NCBI GenBank assembly: GCA_035296965.1
Contig: DATGZX010000057.1
Coordinates: forward strand, 69,579-133,578
DNA from: DATGZX01 sp035296965
GTDB taxonomy: Bacteria; Planctomycetota; Planctomycetia; Gemmatales; Gemmataceae
Direction: 5' to 3'
DNA length: 64,000 bases
The notes under the pieces were generated by a model. The model did not search any database. It was not told the origin of the DNA and saw only the letters and a list, made by a program, of their open reading frames with translations. Of the stretch, positions 54,630 to 63,688 are shown one piece after another (the stretch's first letter is position 1; each line of letters opens with the position of its first letter). The translations under genes and the position numbers were made by a program.

Positions 54630-55655
54630 TCAGGGAATCCGCTGCCAGACAGTCATCTCCAGCAGCTGCACCCCCACGAACAGGCACAGAGCGCTCAAGC
54701 CCAACCAGATATACACATCATAATAGCGACGATACTGAAAGCTCTGAATCTCCTGCCGCTCCAGGCGATCGATATCGCCACAGACGCTGAGAAGCGCTTG
54801 CGAATCTCGGGCAACAAAGTACCTGCCGCGCGTGAGGGCCGCGACTGCGCGAAGCGATTCCTTGCCACTTTCACGTTCTGCCACGTCAGCAGGCTTTCCC
54901 TCTTCGTCGGGCGCTTTCGGCTCCCCACCGGCATCGATTGCATAGATGGGGATGTGCAGATTCGCGGCAAGCTGGGCCGCCTGCCTCGGCTTCAGTGCCG
55001 GCGGAGGCACATTATGTTCGCCGTCGCTTAGCAGAATGATGACCTTACGCCGCGAGCCGGCACTTTCCAGCGTGTGCAGACCCCAGGCGATTGCATCACC
55101 GATATTGGTTTCCGACTCCGTGGGAATCGACTTTGGCTGCTCGGCATCGAGCACACGCACGAGAACGGAATGACTCAACGTAAGCGGGCAGGCAGTTTCG
55201 GGTCGGGTCGAAAACAGCACGAGCCCCATGAGGTCGTCCGGCCGGCCGTCGAGGTGAGCGCCGTCAGGACCGTCGCCGCCGGCAATAAAAAGCCCGAAGG
55301 CTCTCTTCACGGCATCAAGCCGGCTGATCCGGCTACCTTGCCAGGTATAGTCGGGCTCGGCCATGCTACCGCTGACATCGACGACCAGCGCAATGGCAAT
55401 CCCTTCGGTCTCCACACGCGAATGAAGATCGGGCCAGCGTGGGCCTGCAACAGCAAGGGCCAGCGCCACGAATGCTGCTGCCCGCATGATGGCTCCACCC
55501 CAGCGCGCCACCCGGCCACGTCCGTTTGGCAAGCCATGAAGGATGCCGACAGAAGGGAAACGCAGCGCGCTCCCTCGACGCCGCAGCCACCACCAGATGA
55601 GCGGCGGCACGCCCAGGAGCAGCAACAGACAAGCCGGATTAGCAAAACTGGGCAT
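54630..55655 (-). CDS. batA: BatA-like VWA membrane protein
   Basis: 341 residues. Two N-terminal helices (7-24, 56-72), a VWA domain with MIDAS motif DVSGS (93-97), GLVLFSTRPETACPLTLSHS, IILLSDGEHNVPPPALK and a C-terminal helix (VYIWLGLSALCLFVGVQLLE). The true start is the ATG at 55655; a TTG three bases earlier is read in the same frame but is unlikely. This is the first gene of the ten-gene minus-strand locus, so the promoter should lie in the 315-base gap above it, shared with the divergent Gfo/Idh gene. Confidence 0.87.
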   Translation of the reverse strand: MPSFANPACLLLLLGVPPLIWWWLRRRGSALRFPSVGILHGLPNGRGRVARWGGAIMRAAAFVALALAVAGPRWPDLHSRVETEGIAIALVVDVSGSMAEPDYTWQGSRISRLDAVKRAFGLFIAGGDGPDGAHLDGRPDDLMGLVLFSTRPETACPLTLSHSVLVRVLDAEQPKSIPTESETNIGDAIAWGLHTLESAGSRRKVIILLSDGEHNVPPPALKPRQAAQLAANLHIPIYAIDAGGEPKAPDEEGKPADVAERESGKESLRAVAALTRGRYFVARDSQALLSVCGDIDRLERQEIQSFQYRRYYDVYIWLGLSALCLFVGVQLLEMTVWQRIP

Positions 55656-55970
55656 CAATACAAGCCGGGAGGCATGGGTACACGGATTCTGTCTTTAGCA
55701 TACCAAGCGATGGCGAACTTCGACAATCTGCCGGCCTGGGAAGCAAAACTTGTACCGCCTTTTCCAATTAGGTACAAACCCTCCCCCGCTCTCGACCCCC
55801 TGGTTCCGCAATAGAGTTTGGGGCCCAGAGCGTACGAGAACGGATGGTCAAAGTTTGTTAGGCGATGCGCAAAATCTAGCCAGTGCTTCTCGGCTTTCTG
55901 CTTTGCGTCCTCCTCGCCCTGCCGCTACCATAACAATCCGTCGAGCCTTGTTCTCCAGAAGGGACCTACC

Positions 55971-56864
55971 ATGATCAAACTAGGCGTGCTCGATTTTGAC
56001 ACCTCTCATGTCGTCGAGTTCTCCAGGCGGCTCAATCACAAGGGAATTGCGGAGGATCAATGGGTCGAGGGAGCCCAGGTGGTCATCGGTTGCCCTGGCG
56101 AATCGCAGATCGCGCCTGAGCAAGTGCCTGTGTATCGAAAGCAAATCGAGGCTTTGGGGATCCCCATCGTCGAGCGACCCGAGGACATGATCGGCAAAGT
56201 AGACGGCATGATGATCGAATCGCAGCAGGGCAGCGTACATTTGCGGCGTGCGCGGCCGTTTTTGGAGGCAGGCATTCCGTGCTACATCGACAAACCGTTT
56301 ACCTGTGGGGTGGCGGACGCTCGGCAGTTAATAGAGCTTGCCGAGAAGCAAAAGTTGCCGATGTTCAGCTCCTCTTCGCTGCGCTATGCTCCGGAGCTGG
56401 TGCGCTTCCTCGGGGATCCCAGGCACGGCAAAACCCTGGGAGCCTTTAGCTACGGTCCCGCGCCGCTCGATGATCGCAATCCCGGCCTGTACCACTACGG
56501 CATCCACCCCGTTGAAATCCTTTACTCAGTAATGGGCCCCGGCTGCGAGCGCCTCACGTGCATGCACGAAAAAGACGTGGACCTCGTGACGGGCCAATGG
56601 AAAGACGGACGTGTGGCCAGCGTGCGCGGCATCCGCTCGGGAAGAAGCGACTACGGCTGCGTAGCTTTCACGGAACAAGGCGTTCGACCTGTCCCGATCG
56701 GCACAACCTACATCTATCGCGAGCTACTCAAGAAAATCGTGGAGATGTTCAAAACGAACAAGGCACCACTGGATATCCATGTCACCCTGGAAATCATCGC
56801 CTTCATAGAAGCGGCATTCAAAAGCGCTAATAACCACGGCGCCACCGAGAAAGTTCGAACCTGA
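55971..56864 (+). CDS. Gfo/Idh/MocA-family protein with unusual N-terminus
   Basis: 297 residues. The order of elements (N-terminal Rossmann-like half, the DKPF block with catalytic-type Lys in CYIDKPFTCG, then GLYHYGIHPVEILYSVMGPG and a beta-sheet C-terminal half) is that of Gfo/Idh oxidoreductases. However, the first strand reads LGVLDFDTSHVVEFSRRL, so the standard GxGxxG nucleotide loop is missing. This subtype may not bind NAD(P) in the usual way. AGAAGGGA precedes the ATG at 55971. It diverges from batA; no partner gene is adjacent. Confidence 0.82.
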   Translation: MIKLGVLDFDTSHVVEFSRRLNHKGIAEDQWVEGAQVVIGCPGESQIAPEQVPVYRKQIEALGIPIVERPEDMIGKVDGMMIESQQGSVHLRRARPFLEAGIPCYIDKPFTCGVADARQLIELAEKQKLPMFSSSSLRYAPELVRFLGDPRHGKTLGAFSYGPAPLDDRNPGLYHYGIHPVEILYSVMGPGCERLTCMHEKDVDLVTGQWKDGRVASVRGIRSGRSDYGCVAFTEQGVRPVPIGTTYIYRELLKKIVEMFKTNKAPLDIHVTLEIIAFIEAAFKSANNHGATEKVRT

Positions 56865-56899
56865 CGCCGCCTCGCGGTGGTGGAAGCTCTGCCCGGCTC

Positions 56900-59800
56900 C
56901 TACTTTGGTTCCGGATATTTCAGTTTTCGCTGAGGATCGACAAGTCTCGCGAACAAGGCCTCCTTGTTACCCCGGTAGGTGATGCGGAAGAGGAGCTGAT
57001 TGGCTCCCTTTTGCAAATGCACGTCCACGCCGGCTTGATCTGGTGTCGCGGCACCTTCGCCCGGTTTGCCGTGGAACGTCGGGACGCCGTTCACCCAAAC
57101 TTGCATGGCAGATCCTGCCCCTAGGAGTAAACGTGTCTCCATCGCCTCAGGAGCCATCACCGCTGCCGTGACGTAGGCATCCACTTCAGCCACTCCGTTC
57201 GGCGAAGGCAGGGCAATCTTTCCGGGGGGACCAACGATTGGCTTAGCCCAGTTGATGTCCTTGCTGTGCAGTGGCTCCTTGAGATCGACCGAAAGGGATG
57301 CTCCGCGAGCAATGGGACCTGCTACCGCCGCGTCCGTCAGAAACGGGTTGACCATCACATAGCGGATGAGATGGCGAAAGTCCGCCACGGTCATGTTCTT
57401 GTTGAGGCCTTCCGGCATGAGCGATTTCTCTTCCACGGTGATGTCTTCGATGGTCTTTCGCTGAAAAACTTTGAGCGCGTCGTTCTCGGTCTTCAGGGTG
57501 ATGCTTTGCTCGTCCTCGGCGGCCAGGAGTCCTGTCTCGACTCTGCCATCCTTGAGGGCGACGTAGTACTTGTAGTATGGCTTGCCCACCACGCGATTGG
57601 GGTCGAGGACGTTCACGAGCAGGTATTCGATGTCGCGAGCCGCGCCATCGAGATTTGGCCCGACGTCATGACCTCGCCCCTCGAAGCGGTGGCACTTGGC
57701 GCATTGGTCCTCGAAGACCTTTCGGCCGCGCTCAAAACTCCCGCGGCCCGCATATAGCTCATTCCGCATCTGGGAGATCAAGGCTTCCAGCTCCGCGGGC
57801 ATCGTATCTCGGACCCGACCCCAGACGCGTTCGATCTGCGCATTCAGTTCCTTGTCGTGCAAGGCGCGCATGTGCAGGATCGTGTTGTTGTTCAGGTCGG
57901 CGCGGGATAGCTCACCCCTGCCCACCGCGGCCAGGAGTTCGCGCGCCCACGCCTTGCGCCCGGCCAGCATATCGACCACCTCCGTGCGCACGGCCGGCGG
58001 ATAGCTCTTCCAGCCGGCCAACACATGGGCGGCAATGCCGGGGCTATCGTACGCGGCCAAAGTCCGGCAGACCTCCTCGCAAAGTTCTGGGTTTGACTCA
58101 TGTGCCAGGAGGCCCTCCAGCGGTCTGAGTGCTTCCGGAGGGTGGATGATTGCCAAATCGCGAATGGCATCGACTCGCGCGGAGAGCGACTGCTCGCGAT
58201 CGAGCGCGATCGACAGGGAAACACGCAGCGCCTGCAGGTCATGGAACTTCACAGCCAGCCGGCGGGTGAGGCGGACTACTTCCGGATGTCTATCGCGCAC
58301 ATACGATTGGAAAGCTCGGCTCCAGGCTGGCGGCGGATCAACGTCGCGGTTTTGCAGCGCTTGCAAAAGACCTTCCAGCGCCCGGCGGCGCGCGGACGAT
58401 TCCTCGATGCTGTTGAGGAAATCGACGCACGCTTCCAGATCTGCCCGATTGCCGGTCGAGGCCATGCGCCGCAGTGCGCGCGGGACAATCTCGTCCGTGA
58501 TCAGCGGATTGTCCGAGGCATGCCCGCCGAGCCAGGCGAGTGTCGAGGGCTGCCGGGCCGCAACGCGGGGCTCGTAGGCGAGCCAGATCATCAGCGGGAT
58601 ATCCGGATCGTGGGCATCTTCCTGGTGATGCATCAGGTTCTGCAAGAGAGGAACGGTATCTTGCCCGGTAAGCCTTTGGGCGGTACAGGCCAACTGCAGC
58701 CGGACTTCAGGGGCCGGATCGAGCATGGCCAGCCGGGTCAGTTCTGCCATCATCTCGCTCGAAACCTTGCCCGATTCGCCAAGCAAGCGCACAGTCCACG
58801 AACGCACCCATGGACTCTCATGGTGTAACGTCCTTTTGGCGAGAGTTTCGTCCCACGCGCCAACGGCATAAAGACCCCAGATGGCGCGGAGCGCGCGGCT
58901 ATCATCCTTGCTTTGCGCGAGAAGCTCTTCGAGCATGGGCGCTGCCATCAGGTCACGGCGCTCCGCGAGCAGGCGCAAGGCGGTCCGGTACCACCAGGGA
59001 TTGTCGTTTTTCAGGAGCTCAACCAATTCGCGGCTTGACTTCCTAGAGAGGTCGCCGGGCGGCTCGGCGTGGGTGCCCTTGCGTTGGATCTTGTAGATGC
59101 GCCCGTGTGTCATGTCCCAGCTATCGGGGAGGGCCTGGTGACAGGGATTCTGGTCGTGCCAGTCGATCACATAGATCGAGCCGTCCGGTCCCCAGCGCAT
59201 GTTGATGGGGCGAAAGTTCTTATCGCCGCTTACCAGGAAATCGGGAGCATGGCGGGCGACAAACGTCGAGCCGCGCGGTTCGAGCAGGTCGCGCTTGATG
59301 CTGCAGCCGTGAATGCTTCCCATGAGCAAGCTGTTTTGAAACTGCGAGGGAACATGGTCCCCTTGCATGACAAGCGCGCCGGCGTGTGCCCAGCCACTTT
59401 CGGAGTGATGCAGGTGATCGCTGATTTCATGGAGCAACCCATAGGCATAAGGATTGCGGCTGTTCCCTGCCTGGCGGATGTAGGTGCCTCCCGGGATGAT
59501 GTGAAAAGCGTGCGGGATCACGCAGGCAGTCAGAAAAGCCTGGCCATGCTTATCGAAATCAAGTCCCCACGGGTTACTGGTGCCTTCCGCAAGCAGGTCA
59601 AACTTCTTCTTGTCCACCTCGTAACGCCACACGGCGGCGTTCATCTGCACACCGCCAACCTTGGATTCCGTGAAGATACCCTGAAGTCCGTGAAGCCGGC
59701 CATCGGGCCCCCATTGCAGGGTGTTGAGGACTTCGTGCGTATCCTGGCTGCCGAATCCTCTTAGCAGCATTTCATGGTGGTCGCAGCGCCCGGCCCCTGA

Positions 59801-60271
59801 TATGTCGCTGAGAAAGAACAGGTAAGGCGCGGCCCCAAGAAACACGCCGCCGTGGCCGACTTCGATGCCGCTCGCCAGGTCGAATCTGGGCAGATCCTTC
59901 CCCTCCGCCCAAACCGAGACCTTGTCTGCCTTGCCGGCCCCCGTGGTGTCCTCCAGGATCTTGATGCGGTCGCGCGGCTTGCGATCCTTGGGCGTTCGCT
60001 TCGGGTACTCGTAACATTCCACAACCCACAGCCGGCCTCGTTCATCGATCGTGAACGAGATGGGATTGATAATGTCCGGCTCGGCGGCAAAGAGCTTTAC
60101 CTCATACTCGGGGGGCACGTGCATGCGCCGCAGCGACTCTTCCGGAGGCAGGTAAGGCTGGCCGGAGGGTTTCGTATTCACGAAGCCGAACTCGCTCTGG
60201 GCAAGCAGGGGAGAGAGAGCCGAACAGGAAAGGAGAACAAGCAGGCTCCGAACGCAAACCTTTATCATCAT
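56900..60271 (-). CDS. PVC-type CxxCH heme-binding protein with HEAT-like repeats
   Basis: 1,123 residues, exported (signal MMIKVCVRSLLVLLSCSALS). Residues about 30-400 form the PVC-family beta-propeller-type dehydrogenase domain (MHVPPEYEVKLFAAEPDIIN, DRIKILEDTTGAGKADKVSV). Residues about 440-780 are HEAT-like helical repeats (LRLLAERRDLMAAPMLEELL and later). The single c-type heme site is CAKCH at 857-861 (FEDQCAKCHRFEGRGHDVGP). The last ~150 residues form a strand-rich carbohydrate-binding-like domain (AVMAPEAMETRLLLGAGSAM). Likely a periplasmic electron-transfer dehydrogenase for sugars; substrate unknown. ATG 60271 is preferred; GTG 60280 and ATG 60268 are possible. A palindromic element lies just upstream. 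Confidence 0.88.
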   Translation of the reverse strand: MMIKVCVRSLLVLLSCSALSPLLAQSEFGFVNTKPSGQPYLPPEESLRRMHVPPEYEVKLFAAEPDIINPISFTIDERGRLWVVECYEYPKRTPKDRKPRDRIKILEDTTGAGKADKVSVWAEGKDLPRFDLASGIEVGHGGVFLGAAPYLFFLSDISGAGRCDHHEMLLRGFGSQDTHEVLNTLQWGPDGRLHGLQGIFTESKVGGVQMNAAVWRYEVDKKKFDLLAEGTSNPWGLDFDKHGQAFLTACVIPHAFHIIPGGTYIRQAGNSRNPYAYGLLHEISDHLHHSESGWAHAGALVMQGDHVPSQFQNSLLMGSIHGCSIKRDLLEPRGSTFVARHAPDFLVSGDKNFRPINMRWGPDGSIYVIDWHDQNPCHQALPDSWDMTHGRIYKIQRKGTHAEPPGDLSRKSSRELVELLKNDNPWWYRTALRLLAERRDLMAAPMLEELLAQSKDDSRALRAIWGLYAVGAWDETLAKRTLHHESPWVRSWTVRLLGESGKVSSEMMAELTRLAMLDPAPEVRLQLACTAQRLTGQDTVPLLQNLMHHQEDAHDPDIPLMIWLAYEPRVAARQPSTLAWLGGHASDNPLITDEIVPRALRRMASTGNRADLEACVDFLNSIEESSARRRALEGLLQALQNRDVDPPPAWSRAFQSYVRDRHPEVVRLTRRLAVKFHDLQALRVSLSIALDREQSLSARVDAIRDLAIIHPPEALRPLEGLLAHESNPELCEEVCRTLAAYDSPGIAAHVLAGWKSYPPAVRTEVVDMLAGRKAWARELLAAVGRGELSRADLNNNTILHMRALHDKELNAQIERVWGRVRDTMPAELEALISQMRNELYAGRGSFERGRKVFEDQCAKCHRFEGRGHDVGPNLDGAARDIEYLLVNVLDPNRVVGKPYYKYYVALKDGRVETGLLAAEDEQSITLKTENDALKVFQRKTIEDITVEEKSLMPEGLNKNMTVADFRHLIRYVMVNPFLTDAAVAGPIARGASLSVDLKEPLHSKDINWAKPIVGPPGKIALPSPNGVAEVDAYVTAAVMAPEAMETRLLLGAGSAMQVWVNGVPTFHGKPGEGAATPDQAGVDVHLQKGANQLLFRITYRGNKEALFARLVDPQRKLKYPEPK

Positions 60272-60296
60272 GAACTCCACGCTTGCGCGGCAGGGT

Positions 60297-60407
60297 GAGA
60301 CTGCTGAAAAAGGGGTCTGACCCCCTACGAAGCTTCACTGATTTCCCACTTTCTTGGAGATCTATCGCCATTCGTGGAAGGGGTCTGACCCCTTTTTCAG
60401 CAGTCTC
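60297..60407. repeat. 111-bp inverted-repeat element
   Basis: Arms of 28 bases, 60297-60324 and 60380-60407, are exact inverse copies beginning GAGACTGCTGAAAAAGGGGT. Each arm contains the core GGGGTCTGACCCC. It lies 17 bases before the start of the CxxCH gene. The core resembles the AAAAAGGGTCAGGCACC arm at 12795-12813. Confidence 0.9.
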
Positions 60408-60486
60408 AGGGTGGCCCCCCGTAACCATGAGGGGCTTGGTTAGTCGGTTGCTGAATAGCAAATCGTATGCGATGCCGCGGGACTCC

Positions 60487-61440
60487 TCAAGTAGCCTCTC
60501 CCATCGAGGCTGGCGAACATGGTAGTTGCAGGTCGAAAGCGTCGGCCTCCCGGAAGGCATGCTCTTCCGGATCGAAGCGGCGTCTGATGCCATGGAACTG
60601 ATTGCCGGCAATCGTGTAATCACCATAGGACCATCGACCTCGCTGCGTCGCGCTGCCTGCGCAAATGACTGGAAACGGAGCAATATCCGGGCTTGCATGA
60701 TGGTAGGCGCCATGCCGATGACCATGCAGCCACAGGCAAACGCCGCCGCGCGTTGCCACGGCCAATAGATCCGACAGATCGCGCAAGCCGCGATAGTGCG
60801 GTTCGGGAGAGCCGCCGGCCAACGCGACCGGGTAGTGCGTCACCAAGATGCGCGGTCCAGGGCTCAGCCGAGCCAAGAGGGCTTCCAGGCGCGCGAGTTG
60901 CTCGCTGCCGACCTGCCCCGAGGCATCCCAGAACTTGGGGTTGCCCACGGAAGAGTTCGCGGCCACCAACCACAGCGGTCCCACTTTTTGCGCAAAGGGA
61001 TAACGTTCGGTCCCGATGCGCGTACCCTGCTGCCACGGCTCAAAATAACGCTCGAAAAGACCGGTCGCGGCCACGCGGCGCGTGTAATAGTCGTGGTTGC
61101 CCGGCACGGCCAGCCCGGGCAGCGCGTTGGGGCCTGTCACTCCCAAGAGCTCCGCCGCGCGAGCAAATTCGGTTTCAAAGCCCAGTGCCGTGGCATCACC
61201 TGAGAACACAACATGATCTGGTGGGCGGCGGCGCAGGTCCCTGGCGAGCACATCGAGAATCTCGTTCGTCCTCTTAAAACGTCGCCCGCGGGGCAGCACG
61301 CGCAGGTTCAGCCAGCCGGTCAACCGCTTGGAAAACCAATCACGAAAGGTCCAATCCACCTTGGCCTCACGGACGTGCACGTCGCTAATGTGCACCAGGC
61401 GAACCGCTGGCGAAACACTGTGGTCAACGGCGAGATTCAT
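60487..61440 (-). CDS. Metallophosphoesterase
   Basis: 317 residues, soluble. Calcineurin-like motifs in order: HISDVHVRE (Asp20, His22), VVFSGDATALG, VPGNHDYY, THYPVAL and WLHGHRHGAYHH. All metal ligands expected for a two-metal phosphoesterase are present. The substrate could be a nucleotide, phospholipid headgroup or protein; the sequence does not say. The start at ATG 61440 is the only ATG before the conserved region. The gene is separated by 215 bases from the CxxCH gene downstream, a gap containing the palindromic element. Confidence 0.88.
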   Translation of the reverse strand: MNLAVDHSVSPAVRLVHISDVHVREAKVDWTFRDWFSKRLTGWLNLRVLPRGRRFKRTNEILDVLARDLRRRPPDHVVFSGDATALGFETEFARAAELLGVTGPNALPGLAVPGNHDYYTRRVAATGLFERYFEPWQQGTRIGTERYPFAQKVGPLWLVAANSSVGNPKFWDASGQVGSEQLARLEALLARLSPGPRILVTHYPVALAGGSPEPHYRGLRDLSDLLAVATRGGVCLWLHGHRHGAYHHASPDIAPFPVICAGSATQRGRWSYGDYTIAGNQFHGIRRRFDPEEHAFREADAFDLQLPCSPASMGEAT

Positions 61441-61620
61441 CGGTAACTCGAGCCCTCATGGCCCTGCTGAGCTGAAAAACACTGGGCCTTATTCGTTGGG
61501 CCCTTTGCCACTTTAGCGAACATAGACCCCTTCCGGCTCGGTTTGTACAATCTCCGCATCCTCCACGGTGGAGAAACCAGCTTTTCGTCAGGGGATCGCC
61601 TCAGAAGGGGTTTTATTTCT

Positions 61621-61998
61621 ATGCCCAAAGTTGTGTTCGTGAACGAGAAAAAGGAGATCGAGGTCCCGGACGGTGCCAACCTTCGGCAAGAGGCGATCAA
61701 AGCCGGCATCCAAGTGTACCAGGGTCTGCATCGCTATGTGAACTGCATGGGCAACGGTCTGTGCGGCACCTGCAAGGTGCTGGTGAAGAAGGGCATGGAA
61801 AACCTGAGTCCCAAGGGCCGCCTGGAACGATTCACGCTCGCCACCGCGCCAACGACCATGATGTCTGTTATCGGCCACGAAGATGAAATGCGGCTATCCT
61901 GCCAGGTCCAAATCCACGGCGATTGTACCATCGAGACCAGGCCGCCTTTCAACTGGAGCGGCGACAATTTCTGGCAGAAGCCCTATCCCAATAAATAA
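61621..61998 (+). CDS. Adrenodoxin-type 2Fe-2S ferredoxin
   Basis: 125 residues. Cluster ligands Cys42, Cys48 and Cys51 follow C-x5-C-x2-C (NCMGNGLCGTCKV) and Cys94 is in RLSCQVQIHG; this is the adrenodoxin/ISC-type spacing rather than the plant-type. PKVVFVNEKKEIEVPDGANL opens the ubiquitin-like fold. The final ~25 residues (RPPFNWSGDNFWQKPYPNK) form an aromatic tail unusual for the family. The ATG at 61621 begins the domain. Electron partners are not encoded nearby, but the heme dehydrogenase locus lies two genes away. Confidence 0.88.
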   Translation: MPKVVFVNEKKEIEVPDGANLRQEAIKAGIQVYQGLHRYVNCMGNGLCGTCKVLVKKGMENLSPKGRLERFTLATAPTTMMSVIGHEDEMRLSCQVQIHGDCTIETRPPFNWSGDNFWQKPYPNK

Positions 61999-62013
61999 AA
62001 AGAGTGGACTCGT

Positions 62014-62724
62014 TTATTTGTGAGGTGCAGAGTCTTTGGTCGGTGTTGGCGCGAGGAGGGTGGGCTGACTCTGCGCCCCCAGACTACCTGCTATTGCCGT
62101 GACGCGAAGCGTCGCAAGGCTGAAATCCATTGCTTTGTCGATATCCTGCATACCTGGCCTTGGGTAAAAGGCGATTGCAGTCACCGTGTTCCCATTTTTG
62201 TGAAAGTATACATACGGGCTCCCTGGTGTCTCATCATGAAACCACTTGAACCTCTGCAAATCATCAACCTGTTGGCCCAGCTCCTTGGATCGATCCCGCA
62301 CATCTTGAACATTCAGGGCCTGCAGGACCTCTGCTTGATAGCTCGCTCGCTCTTGCTCCGAGCTGACGTTTACAGCGCCGACCAGCACCTTTTCGAACTT
62401 GGCGTCAAGGTTCTTCGGATAAACCAACAGAACTTCTTGCAGTAAGCTCGCGGGAACCAAGGCGATTCCTTTTGGCGGTTTGTATGAAAATCCAATAGTG
62501 GTCAGCCACTTGTACTTCGAATTACCCGGTTTGGTCATCTCCTGGTCCAGTGTAATGGAACCAGCTGCCACGAATGTTTTTTGCTGGTCAAGGTAATTCA
62601 GGCGCCTTTGCGCTCGGTCCATGCGCGCTTCATATTCCGTCAGGTTGCAGCCCATGGCCACAGTCATGGATGCAATCACGAAAATCTGTGGCAGAACCCG
62701 GCAAGGATGATGCAGAATGTTCAA
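62014..62724 (-). CDS. Hypothetical lipoprotein
   Basis: 236 residues. The signal peptide ends in a lipobox (IFVIASMTVAMGCNLTEYEA), so the mature protein is lipid-anchored through Cys26. It continues with a charged helix (RMDRAQRRLNYLDQQKTFV), a strand-rich centre (YKWLTTIGFSYKPPKGIALV), a coiled-coil-like stretch (DVRDRSKELGQQVDDLQRF) and a final YVYFHKNGNTVTAIAFYPRP strand pair. No family was recognised. It converges with the ferredoxin gene at 16 bases. The function is unknown. Confidence 0.65.
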   Translation of the reverse strand: MNILHHPCRVLPQIFVIASMTVAMGCNLTEYEARMDRAQRRLNYLDQQKTFVAAGSITLDQEMTKPGNSKYKWLTTIGFSYKPPKGIALVPASLLQEVLLVYPKNLDAKFEKVLVGAVNVSSEQERASYQAEVLQALNVQDVRDRSKELGQQVDDLQRFKWFHDETPGSPYVYFHKNGNTVTAIAFYPRPGMQDIDKAMDFSLATLRVTAIAGSLGAQSQPTLLAPTPTKDSAPHK

Positions 62725-62966
62725 GTGAAGGCACCTCGATCAGGCGGAAGACCCGAGTGATCCCTCCTATCTCAATTACCAGGAATTGAGCCGTCCCGCC
62801 AGGGGAAGGCTGAAGTAAGGGTTCAAGACCGCACGCGCGTGTTAATAGTTGACAGCTCGCCCAATCCATCCAACAATCGGGGAGCTCGCCACACGGACTG
62901 ATGGGGGCAGGTCGATGGTCGAGTTCTCGGAAGCGCTCCTCCACATCGGGTTAAGCAAGCAGGACC

Positions 62967-63281
62967 ATGAAACAATTTACGATTGTCGTTAAGCCATTTC
63001 GCGCAGAAGCCGTCCTGCGGGCCATCGCAGAACTAGACATCGTCGCTTGCGTCGTGCGTGAAGCCAAGGGCTATAGCCGGCAGAAAGGCTACCTCGACCG
63101 CTACGTCGGCAGCGAGTACAGCATGGCCTTCATCCCCAAGGTCGAAATCAGCGTCTGGGTCAGCGATCAACGCGCTGATGAGGTTGCCGACCATATTGTC
63201 CGCAGCGCGCGCACCGGGCGCATCGGCGACGGCAAAGTCTTTGTCCTCGACATGGCCTGGCCGGACGCGATCGAATTCTAA
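62967..63281 (+). CDS. P-II family signalling protein
   Basis: 104 residues. MKQFTIVVKPFRAEAVLRAI, KGYSRQKGYLDRYVGSEYSM, AFIPKVEISVWVSDQRADEV and ARTGRIGDGKVFVLDMA match the P-II trimer fold. Tyr51, the uridylylation site in GlnB, is conserved, and the T-loop is intact. The C-terminal loop after the last strand is short (AWPDAIEF), about eight residues less than in GlnB. It may sense ATP/ADP and 2-oxoglutarate. No amtB, glnA or glnD is adjacent. Regulation of glutamate synthase activity encoded earlier in the window is conceivable but distant. Confidence 0.9.
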   Translation: MKQFTIVVKPFRAEAVLRAIAELDIVACVVREAKGYSRQKGYLDRYVGSEYSMAFIPKVEISVWVSDQRADEVADHIVRSARTGRIGDGKVFVLDMAWPDAIEF

Positions 63282-63407
63282 GTCACAGAAGCCTTACGAA
63301 CCCTTTGCGTAGCCCTGGCACTGGCGGTCAAGCGACGTATAACGTCGAACAGAGATGTAATACGCCGTCAGCCATGGGTGCATTGCCGCTTTTGTTGGTA
63401 AGTTTTT

Positions 63408-63497
63408 CGTTTAACCGCGAGCCAGCGGCGAGCGCGCGAACAGAAGGCGACCGGATCCTGTCTGTTCACGCCCTCGCCGCTGGCTCGCGGTTAAACG
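63408..63497. repeat. Form-A intergenic palindrome
   Basis: A 90-bp hairpin of the same family as 11047-11136, with the left arm starting CGTTTAACCGCGAGCCAGCG. The right arm has a small change (ACGCCCTCG in place of ACGCGCTCG), leaving a mismatch in the inner stem. It lies between the P-II-like and the WXG100-like genes. Confidence 0.88.
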
Positions 63498-63688
63498 ATT
63501 TTTCGGGCGCTGCAGTAACGGGAATGCACCCAAGGCGCCCTGAGTCATTTACAGGATTTCCTAACTGAGTTACACTTATAGGAAAGCCAGGTTTTGGCCG
63601 AGCATAGCGCCTGATTTGAGGCCGCGATGCTGGCTATGCAGAGTGCTGCCGGCCGCGCGAAGGTTTCTGTCGAGCCAAAGGAATCCAT

